Source: Aureococcus anophagefferens
Lineage: Eukaryota; Sar; Pelagophyceae; Pelagomonadales; Pelagomonadaceae
Direction of reading: 5' to 3'
DNA length: 19,717 bases
NCBI RefSeq assembly: GCF_000186865.1
Contig: NW_008705605.1
Location: 56,854 to 76,570 of the forward strand
Under the pieces are notes generated by a model, which was given only the letters and a program-made list of their open reading frames with translations, ran no database searches and had not been told where the DNA came from. This document shows, piece after piece, positions 1 through 6,167 of this stretch. The position numbers and the translations under genes were made by a program. Each line of letters opens with the position of its first letter. Position 1 is the stretch's first letter.

Positions 1-789
1 CGAGCCGCGCGGCCCAGGTTCCCCGTCGCCGTGGACCAGTGCCTCGCAGTCTTCGACGCCGTCGCGGCCGGCGACGTCGGCGCGCAGAGCCCCGCCGCCT
101 ACGGCGCGCGCGACGTGCGCGCGCTCCTCGACGCCGCCGCGCGCGGCGCGCCGCGGCGGCGCCGCGCGGCCGCGGCGCTCGTCGCGGAGATGGGCGGCGA
201 CGCGCGCGACGCGCCGCCGGCGCGCCGCGGCCGCGTCGGCGCCGTCGCGCTCGCCGGCGAGTCCGCGGGCGCGTGCATCGCCGCGTCCGTCGCGGAGCGC
301 GTCGCCGCGCGGTCCGCGGCGGCGCGCGGCGGCGGCGCGCCGCCCGCGCGGCCCGCGGCGCTGCTCATCTACTACCCGCCCCTCAACCTCCACGAGCTCC
401 AGTCGCCGAGCCGCATCGTCATGTCCTTCGACCCGCTCCTGCCCATCAACGCGCTCGTCGCGGCGTCGCAGGCCTACGGGTCCCTCGACATGGACGAGTC
501 CATGATCTCCTACTACAGCGACGCGGCGATCCTCGGCGAGTTCCCCAAGACGCTCATCATCTGCGGCGGCACGGACCCGCTCCTCGACGACGCCGTCGAC
601 TTCCACACGCGGCTCCGCCGCGCGGGCGTCGACGCGTCCCTCGTCGTCCACCGCAAGCTCACGCACGGCTTCCTGGGCATGCTGCCCTACGGGCCCCTCG
701 CGCCGCCCCACGCCCTCGAGCTCGCGAAGCTCGGCGTCCGCTTCCTCGCGGACGGCCTCGCCGGCGCCGGGGACGCGCGCCGCGGCTAG
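1..789 (+). CDS. HSL-like alpha/beta hydrolase, 3' part
   Basis: C-terminal part of a serine esterase/lipase of the alpha/beta-hydrolase fold-3 (hormone-sensitive-lipase-like) family, which hydrolyses carboxylic esters; the substrate cannot be read from sequence. The frame is open from base 1, so the gene begins outside the window, and the GTG at 31 is not a real start because the upstream codons (FPVAVDQ) already look like family sequence. Counting from base 1, the nucleophile is Ser88 in GESAG (bases 262-264), the acid is Asp192 in GGTDPLLDD, and the base is His222 in THGF, all in the expected order and spacing. A stretch rich in Ala and Arg (about residues 40-75) is unusual and could hide a misread or an insertion. 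The stop is TAG at 787-789, about 60 bp from the convergent next gene. The family call is firm; the specific function is unknown. Confidence 0.85.
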   Translation, partial: RAARPRFPVAVDQCLAVFDAVAAGDVGAQSPAAYGARDVRALLDAAARGAPRRRRAAAALVAEMGGDARDAPPARRGRVGAVALAGESAGACIAASVAERVAARSAAARGGGAPPARPAALLIYYPPLNLHELQSPSRIVMSFDPLLPINALVAASQAYGSLDMDESMISYYSDAAILGEFPKTLIICGGTDPLLDDAVDFHTRLRRAGVDASLVVHRKLTHGFLGMLPYGPLAPPHALELAKLGVRFLADGLAGAGDARRG

Positions 790-850
790 GAACCCCCCCC
801 GGGGGCGCGCGGTTCCGCCTCACGCGCGGCGTCGCGGCGGGGAGGGGGGC

Positions 851-1555
851 TCACCGCGCGTTCTCGACGTCGCCGCTCACGGGCGCGAGCGGCGTCCGCG
901 GCGCGGCGCCGTCGCCGTCGCCGGCGTCGCCGGCGTCGTCGCCGCGGTCGCCGGCGGCGGGCGGCGCGTCGTCCGCGCGCGTCGCCTGGGCCCAGGCCGC
1001 GAGGAGCTCATCGCGGAAGCTCGCCGCGGCGCCCGGGGCCGCGAGGGCCTCGGACGCGAACTCGGCCTGCGCCTTGCGGGAGAAGGCCGCCGCGGGCGCC
1101 GCGGCGCGCGCGGCGCAGGTCCAGCGCCACTTGCGGCGCCGCGGCGCCTTGCGCGCGTCGAGGTGGAAGGCCCGCGCGCCATCGAAGGCCCGCGCCGCGC
1201 CGAGGACCGGCCCCTCGCAGCGCGTGACGCGGCGCCAGACGTCCGACAGCTCGGCACGGAGCGCGGCCGCGCACTCGGCGTCGCGCGATGCCGCGTCGTC
1301 GTCGGCGCCGAAGCAGAGGCTCGTCTGCCGGTCGAAGACCGTCGCGCCGTTGCGCCGGATGCGCGCGCTGAGCGCCCAGGACCCGGCGCCCGTCGCCGTC
1401 GCGGCCCTCTTCACCGCCGAAACGGTAACGGCGACGGACCCCTCGACGGCGCCCACGTCCGCGTCCGGCGCCGGCGGCGCGACGACCGCGCCCTTGGCGC
1501 CGGGCCGCGCCGGCGGCGCCGACGCCGGGCGCCAGCGCGTCGGCGTGCGCACCAT
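851..1555 (-). CDS. hypothetical protein
   Basis: Uninterrupted reading frame of 234 codons ending in TGA at 851-853. The longer frame starts at a GTG (1585), so the first ATG, at 1555, is taken as the start. No family was recognised. The middle (about residues 35-140) has alternating hydrophobic residues that could form beta strands (GSVAVTVSAVKR, SWALSARIRR) and a stretch rich in Trp and basic residues (RRRKWRWTC). The C-terminus is low-complexity Asp/Gly/Ala. Codon use is GC-rich at third positions, like the neighbouring real genes, and the opposite strand gives only an Arg/Ala-rich shadow, which supports this strand. It converges on the hydrolase with a spacer of about 60 bp. Its upstream side faces the 3' end of another minus-strand gene, with an AT-richer patch at about 1590-1620 that could hold its promoter. 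Confidence 0.55.
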   Translation of the reverse strand: MVRTPTRWRPASAPPARPGAKGAVVAPPAPDADVGAVEGSVAVTVSAVKRAATATGAGSWALSARIRRNGATVFDRQTSLCFGADDDAASRDAECAAALRAELSDVWRRVTRCEGPVLGAARAFDGARAFHLDARKAPRRRKWRWTCAARAAAPAAAFSRKAQAEFASEALAAPGAAASFRDELLAAWAQATRADDAPPAAGDRGDDAGDAGDGDGAAPRTPLAPVSGDVENAR

Positions 1556-1832
1556 CCCAACGGCGCCGAATTTTCCTCGCGCCACGACTTTTTCCCCCGC
1601 GCTAAATCATTTAATTTCAGCACCGCGACGCGACACGTAGCCCGCGCCCATGCGAGTCCAAGTGCGAGTCCGACCCTCTCGCGAGAGGACGAGGTCCGCG
1701 GCCCGTCGCCGTGCGAGCGGCGCCCGCTCGCCGCCCCTGTCGCCGCCTCGGCGGCCCGGGAGAGCTCCCTCCCGCCGGCGCCGCCCCCGCCCGGGCGGCT
1801 CCGTCCCCCCACCCAAAATAGGTTCACGCGGG
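1556..1832. other. intergenic spacer, probable promoter side
   Basis: Spacer of 277 bp between the start of the 851-1555 gene and the stop of the next minus-strand gene. A short AT-rich patch (TAAATCATTTAATTTCAG at about 1603-1620) stands out from the GC-rich surroundings and could be core promoter for the minus-strand gene. The rest is Arg/Pro/Ser-rich in every frame and shows no supported gene. Confidence 0.35.
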
Positions 1833-2552
1833 TTACGTGCCGCCGGACTTGCAGAGGCCGCAGGTCGAGAGCCAGCCCGCCCGCGCGGCGCGCGGCGCGC
1901 GGTCGTCGCCCCGCGGGGGCGCCTCGGCCGCGCGGCGGAGGTACCCCTCGGCCTGCTTGAGGAACTTGTCGCACTCCTGCTTCTCGATCTCGCGGATGAC
2001 GCGCTCGCACTGGTGGATCGTGAGGTGGCCGACGCGCGCGCCGCCGTCGCCGGGCTCGAGGCGGTCGAGCGTCGCGAGGCACCTGGAACCCGACTTCAAT
2101 GTGCGCGTAATCGAACGGTTTGGACCAGACTCGTTCGCCGTGCTTCGAGAACTCGACGAGAGCAATCGATTCGTCCAAAAATCAGCCGAATCGACTTCGA
2201 TGTGACCGAGATGGAGAGTTCTGAAGTTTGAGGCACCTGGCGGCGGGGGGGGGGGGGCCGGCGGGCGTCGCGCGCGCGGGCCGCGCGGGCCGCGTCGCCG
2301 CGCGGGCCGCGCGCCGCTTCTGCGAGACCGCGCCGCGCGTCACGGACCAGACGAGCTTCGAGAGGTCGTCGCGCCTGGGCGGGCGGCTCGGCGCGGGGCG
2401 CGCGCGGCGGCCCCCGGGCGCCGGCGGACGCGCTGCACGCGGCGGCCCGTGCCGGGGATGCGAACGGAGTAGAAGTCGAAGGAGTCCTGGAGGTGCTCGT
2501 CGACGCAGTCGATGGACGGGATGCCGTCCCACTCGGCCTCTTCGAGGTTCAT
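1833..2552 (-). CDS. hypothetical protein, three exons
   Basis: No family was recognised. Proposed exons, in order of transcription, are 2552-2434, 2374-2237 and 2082-1833, giving 168 codons plus TAA. The start is the first in-frame ATG after a TAA at 2631-2633; 26 open codons precede it, so a further upstream start or exon is possible. The 2236-2083 intron is well supported: it holds a clear introner copy, has GT...AG ends, and joins PAAR to CLATLDRLEP in frame. The 2433-2375 intron (59 bp, GC...AG) is only a proposal, made because the frame must change between GTGRRVQ and RDDLSKLVW. The acidic N-terminus (NLEEAEWDG) is followed by a Pro/Ala linker that contains a run of 13 C, then a helical part rich in Glu and Lys (ECDKFLKQAEGYLRRAAE), and a Cys-containing end (CGLCKSGGT). 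Confidence 0.5.
2083..2236 (+). mobile_element. introner copy, compact form without long TIRs, antisense to its gene
   Basis: A 154-bp intron in the minus-strand gene, made of the introner core seen at 9215-9425 and 9900-10110 (shared blocks such as CGACTTCAATGTGCGCGTAA and AATCGATTCGTCCAAAAATC). It lies in plus orientation, so it is antisense to the host gene. It lacks the outer CTGTGTGGAAATCAA end and its partner. It is flanked by an 11-bp direct repeat, GAGGCACCTGG. On the gene strand this reads CCAG^GTGCCTC at both ends, so the host target supplies the GT and may supply the AG as well. If the repeat is instead read as the 8 bp after CAG, one base differs. The splice restores the frame exactly. 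Confidence 0.85.
2375..2433 (-). other. proposed small intron
   Basis: A 59-bp GC-rich segment on the minus strand that starts GCGCGTCC and ends CCAG before GCGCGACG. The two 8-mers agree at 6 of 8 bases, as in a worn introner target duplication. Removing it joins two frames that both look coding. No introner core is recognisable, and a sequencing indel is the main alternative. Confidence 0.3.
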
Positions 2553-2633
2553 GACGACGGCCGAGGTGTGGCGGAAGATATCGCGACAGCTTGAAGTAGC
2601 TTGAAGTAGTTTCCTGAAACTTGCACACCCTTA

Positions 2634-2669
2634 GGCTCATTCTATGACTACGGATTAATGGATAATGAA
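2634..2669 (+). repeat. left terminal inverted repeat
   Basis: The 36-bp left end of the 811-bp element. It matches the reverse complement of 3409-3444 with mismatches only at positions 18 and 25 of the repeat. It is preceded directly by the TTA target copy. Confidence 0.85.
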
Positions 2670-3408
2670 TCATTTCATTTCGACCTCGTCGATCATTTCG
2701 AGGAGGTCGTAACGAAAAATTTTCCTGCTTGCACGGGCGGTGCTCGAGGCGGTGCGACTGCGCACGGCTCCCATTGTGCTGCGACGGTCTACGAAGGTCC
2801 CCGATATCCTTAGGGATCGTTAGGGACCGTGCGCCGCGCCCGCGGCACTGTACTGCTCGGTGGGCAGCCCATCGTTCGGCCGGCAGCGACGAGCGGGAGC
2901 GCATGGACGGGGACGACAGCCCTTCGCCGCTCACGAAGCGGCCCTCCGATGGGGGGTGCTGCCCCGCGACCAAGGCCTCCACGGTGGCCTCGAGCATGAG
3001 CTGCCCGTGGACCCAGTGGCCCACGTTTGGCCGAACGTCATCGCGCGGCGGCCGGAGCTCGGCCCGGTGGAATCGACAATTTCGCACTCACCCGTCGAGC
3101 CTGCCGCGCTGGACGCGATGACCCCGATGAGGAACGATCTCCGACGCTGCGACGGTCGAAAAACTGACATTAAGGAGTTGCGGAAGTCGAACGCGCCGCT
3201 CCGGAGCTCCTGAAACCCCCCGCCCGACTCACCTCGCAATCGTCCGAGTCTCGCGTCTTCGCACGCGCCTCAACCCTAAGCTTGCGCGCCACACAGCCAC
3301 TGGGATCGATGTACAGTTCTCCATATTCGCCGAGTTATGGGCCAAGGAAGTTGGCCATACCATCGCTGCCCCCGAAATAACGAGTTTCGTGCGTTCGGTC
3401 CGTACTAT

Positions 3409-3444
3409 TTCATTATCCAGTAATCCATAGTCATAGAATGAGCC
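3409..3444 (-). repeat. right terminal inverted repeat
   Basis: The 36-bp right end of the 811-bp element, the inverted partner of 2634-2669 with two mismatches. It is followed directly by the TTA target copy at 3445-3447. Confidence 0.85.
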
Positions 3445-3492
3445 TTAATCAAATCAGAAGGCTGCCCGTCCGGCTGGGCTGCCCCGACCGCC

Positions 3493-6108
3493 ATGGACGG
3501 CGAGGCAGCGGCGGCGCCCCCGGCGCTCCCCGGCGACGGCGCCGCCTGGTGGAGCCTCTTCGGCGCCCTGCACGTCAACGTGGCGGTGGCGCCCGTCTTC
3601 GCCTTTGGCGTCATGGCCCCGTCCTTCGGCCGCCTCGCCGGGTCGTCGCCCGGCGGCACGGCGGCCATCGGCGTCGCGGCGAACGCGGGCCTCTGGCTCA
3701 ACGTCGTGCCCGGCTACGCCTACGACGCCCGCGGCCCGCGCTTCGCGACGGCCGTCGGCCTCGGCCTCGCGCTCGCCGGCTACGGCGCGACGGCCCTCGC
3801 GCTCGCGGCGCGCCGGGCGGCACGCGACGCGACGCTCCTTTCGCGCGTTCGCATCGTCGGTCCACGCTCCGCAGAGAAGTCGCGCCGAGAGCCGTCGAGT
3901 CGTCCACACACGTCGACCGCGCTCGAGGCGCGCGACGGCCGGTCGGGACGGGCGGCCGATTCCGGCGCAGGCGACGCGCGCGGGCGCGGCCGCGGCCGCC
4001 GCGGGCTGGTTCGCCGTGGGCCACGGCTCGGCCTGGATCTACACGGCGACGCTGCTCCACAACGTCACGAACTTCGAGGTCGACGCGCGGGGCTCCGGGC
4101 GGGAAACCACAATAGGCAACGCGACTATGATGTCCATCGTACAGGTTCGACGCAAGAGTGTTTGGAAAGGACCCGCCGAGAGAACACGATCCGTCCAAAC
4201 ATCAGCCGAAACCACGTCGATTCGACCGAGCTCGAGAGGTGTGACGTTTTCGCCGGACGGGGCGTTCCACCGGTCGTTTGCGGCGCAGGCGGGGCTACGT
4301 CGTCGGCTGCCTCCAGGCCTGCTTCGGCCTCTCGGGCGTCGCGTTCGCGCAGCTCTACGACGCGTGCCTCTTCGGGACCGTCGACGCCGCGGGCGCCTGC
4401 GCCGGCGGCTGGTTCGGCGGCGAGAAGCTCCTGCCCTTCCTCGGCCTCGCGGCCGCGGCGCTCGCCGCGGCCTGTGTGCAAATCAAATCTTCAACCCGAC
4501 TTCAATATGCGCGTATTCGAATGTTTTGACACGAGCACTTCCGCCGTGCTTCGAGAACTCGCTGAGAGCAATCGATTCGTCCAAAAATCAGCCGAATCGA
4601 CTTCGATTTGACCGAGCTAGAGAATTCTGAAGTTTGGCCCCGACGTCCCAGCTCACTGGTTGATTTGCACACAGGCCGCGGCGACGGCGCTGAACCTCGC
4701 GCTCGCCGCGCCGGCGCACGCGGCCGCGGCGGCCGGCGGCCGGGCGCTCGCGCGGGCGACCTGCGCCGCGCGGCGCCGCCTCGAGCGCGCGCTCGCCGTC
4801 TGCGTCGCCGCGGTCGCCTTCGCCGTCGCCGCGGGCCTCGCGGGCGGCGCGGCGCGGACCTGGGCGCCGCTCGCGCTCGCCGCGATCGTCGCGGGCCTCG
4901 GCCCCGCGCTCTTCCCGCGCCGCGGCGGCGCCGCCGCGCCGCGGCTCCGGCGCCGCGCGACCTACCGCTTCCCCGACGACGGCGAGCCCGACGACGGCCG
5001 CGGCGCGCCGCTCCTCGCCGGCGGGCCGCCGCCCGCGCCGCCGAAGCGGCCGGACGCGACGGCGCGCGACGCGCTCGCCGACGCGCGCTTCTGGGCCCTC
5101 TTCGTCGCCTTCGGCGCCGCCGTCGGCGGCGCCATCGCGACGAGCAACAACCTGGCCGTCATCGCGGCCGCGCGCGAGCCCTGCGCCGCGGACCGCGCGG
5201 CCGCGCGCGCCGTCACGCGCGTCCCGGCGCCGACGACGGCCGCGACGGTCCGCGCGCGCGCCTCCGGGGCGCGCGTCCGCCGTCGAGCGACGGTCGCGCG
5301 CCCAGGCTCCTCACGGGCGGCGACGCGCTCGGCCGCGTCGCCGCGGGCGCGTCGATCACGCGGCTCCGCGTCGACGGCGCCGCCGTCCTCGCCGCGGGCC
5401 TCTCGTCCCTCGCGGCGGCCCAGGCGCTCCTCCTCGCGGGCGCCGCGGTCCCCGGCCGTGTGGAAACCACCCACTGGTTTGGGACGTGACGAAAAAATTT
5501 GATCGATGACTCTCTTCCAGTTCTCGAAGTACGGCCGAAGAGGCTGGTCTGAACCGTTCGATTACGCGCACATTGAAGTCGGGTTGAAGATTTGATGTCC
5601 ACGCAGGTCCCCGGGTCCGCCTTCTACGTCGCCGCGGCGCTCGCGGGGCTCGCGGACGGCGCCGCGTGGACCGCGTGCCCCTGGCTCGTCGCGCGCATGT
5701 TCGGCACGGCGCACTACGGCAACGTCTTCGGCCTCGCCTGCTTCGGCGCGGCCGTCGCGGCGCGCGCGCGCGCGGAAACCGGCCGTTTCGCGACGTCGCG
5801 GCCGAACGTCGCGCGCCGCTTTTCCCGGTCGCGGCGGACGTCGCCGCCGGGGCGCCCGGTCCGCCCGTCGTCGACGACGCGCGCGCCGAAGGCCGGCGGA
5901 ACGCGCGAGCGCCGCGCAGGTGCTCGCGCTCTCCTACGGCGTGCTGCCCGCGGGCCTCGCGGCCGCGGCGAGCGGCCCGGCGCCGGCCTGCGCCGACGGC
6001 GTCGCCTGCGTCGGCGACGCGTGCTTCCGCGCGTTCCACGCGACGTCGCTCGCCGCCGCTGCCGCGGGGGCCGCCGCGGCCGCGGCGCTCGCCCGCCGCG
6101 CCGCGTAG
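3493..6108 (+). CDS. nodulin-like major facilitator transporter, seven exons
   Basis: Multi-pass membrane transporter of the nodulin-like MFS type; the substrate is unknown. Proposed exons are 3493-3816, 3971-4086, 4289-4463, 4675-5177, 5306-5447, 5607-5753 and 5920-6108, totalling 531 codons plus TAG, a normal length for the family. The ATG has a good context (CCGCCATGG). Family signatures appear only after splicing: AVGHGSAWIYTATLLHNV, then NFEVDARGYVVGCLQAC joined across the 4087-4288 intron, then GLSG...QLYDACLFG, ATSNNL, LTGGDALGRV, GAAVPGSAFYV joined across 5448-5606, and LARMFGT-like sequence with a terminal Cys pair and Ala-rich helix. Hydrophobic helices rich in Ala, Val and Leu recur throughout. 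Introns 4087, 4464 and 5448 are fixed by exact target repeats and frame. The 3817 and 5178 boundaries are best guesses (the alternative for the latter is 5172). The gene converges on the oxidoreductase with 59 bp between them. At least four of its six introns are introners. Confidence 0.8.
3817..3970 (+). mobile_element. worn introner-like intron
   Basis: An intron is needed here because the frame changes between LALAARR and ATRAGAAAAAAGWF. The 3' end GCGGCCGATTCCGGCGCAG resembles the sense introner end GCGGTTGATTTCCACACAG, and GTCGAGTCGTCC resembles the core block ATCGATTCGTCC. Starting at 3817 gives GC...AG, keeps the frame, and leaves flanking 8-mers GCGGCACG and GCGACGCG (6 of 8). A perfect GCGACGCG repeat at 3824 exists but breaks the frame. 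The exact start is therefore uncertain. Confidence 0.5.
4087..4288 (+). mobile_element. diverged introner, sense, GC-AG intron
   Basis: A 202-bp intron flanked by a perfect 8-bp duplication GCGGGGCT (4087-4094 and 4289-4296). The element is 4095-4288. The ends have drifted toward GC: it starts CCGGGCGGGAAACCA where young copies have CTGTGTGGAAATCA, and ends GTCGTTTGCGGCGCAG. The core blocks GATCCGTCCAAACATCAGCC and CGATTCGACCGAGCT are still clear. Splicing GC...CAG gives FEVDARGYVVG, matching the conserved motif of nodulin-like MFS proteins. Confidence 0.88.
4464..4674 (+). mobile_element. full-length introner, sense, GC-AG intron
   Basis: A 211-bp intron with perfect 8-bp target copies GCCGCGGC (4464-4471 and 4675-4682) around a 203-bp element. 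The ends CTGTGTGCAAATCAA and TTGATTTGCACACAG are perfect inverted repeats for 15 bp. The host target supplies the 5' GC and the element end supplies CAG. It is closely similar to the two PRMT5 copies. Left and right exon frames agree only with this splice. Confidence 0.93.
5178..5305 (+). other. proposed intron, GC-rich
   Basis: The coding frame changes between ATSNNLAVIAAA and LLTGGDALGRV, both typical of this family, so an intron of length 2 modulo 3 is required. A GC...CAG choice from 5178 to 5305 gives ARELLTGG; 5172 to 5305 gives AAALLTGG. The segment is entirely GC-rich, and no introner core is recognisable. Confidence 0.4.
5448..5606 (-). mobile_element. introner, antisense, GT-AG intron
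   Basis: A 159-bp intron with a perfect 8-bp duplication GTCCCCGG (5448-5455 and 5607-5614). The element (5456-5606) is inverted relative to the gene: it starts CCGTGTGGAAACC, keeps CACTGGTTTGGG, and ends with the reverse of the left end, GATTTGATGTCCACGCAG. It is about 50 bp shorter than full copies, through loss of the CGACTTCGATTTGACCG region. The GT 5' splice site comes from the host target and the CAG from the element. The splice gives GAAVPGSAFYV in frame. Confidence 0.92.
5754..5919 (-). mobile_element. worn introner, antisense, GT-AG intron
   Basis: A 166-bp intron required by a frame change; GT at 5754 and CAG at 5917-5919 restore the frame (CFGAA to VLALSYG). Its start, GCGCGCGGAAACCGGCCGTT then TCGCGACGTCGCGG, lines up with CCGTGTGGAAACCACCCACT and TGGGACGTGACG of the 5448 copy. 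The rest has drifted to GC. The flanking 8-mers GTCGCGGC and GTGCTCGC agree at only 4 of 8, as expected of an old insertion. Confidence 0.55.
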
Positions 6109-6167
6109 GCGGCCCCGGTCCTACGACCGCGCCGCGCGCCCCCCCCCGGCGCCGCCCTCGCCTCGGA

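Larger units (their letters stand above)
2634..3444. mobile_element. 811-bp TIR transposon, PIF/Harbinger-like, non-autonomous
   Basis: The two ends form a terminal inverted repeat of 36 bp with 34 matches. It begins GGCTCATTCTATGACTA at 2634 and reads the same on the opposite strand from 3444. Directly outside both ends is TTA (2631-2633 and 3445-3447), a 3-bp target duplication. TIRs beginning GG with a TTA/TAA duplication are the usual hallmark of PIF/Harbinger elements; assigning it to that superfamily is inference. Inside are a subterminal foldback (CGACCTC...GAGGTCG, about 2680-2710) and another near 3335-3360 (TATGGGCCAA...TTGGCCATA). No transposase was recognised in any frame, so it is probably a deletion derivative mobilised in trans. 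It is visibly less GC-rich than the genes beside it. It fills most of the divergent spacer between the 2552 and 3493 starts. Confidence 0.8.

Noticed and set aside
2810..2829. Telomere-like TTAGGG twice in tandem
   Set aside because: Only two imperfect units (TTAGGGATCG, TTAGGGACCG) inside the transposon; not an interstitial telomere array.
3824..3831. Perfect GCGACGCG repeat as the target copy of the 3817-3970 intron
   Set aside because: Starting the intron there gives the wrong downstream frame; GCG/ACG repeats are common by chance in this GC-rich DNA.
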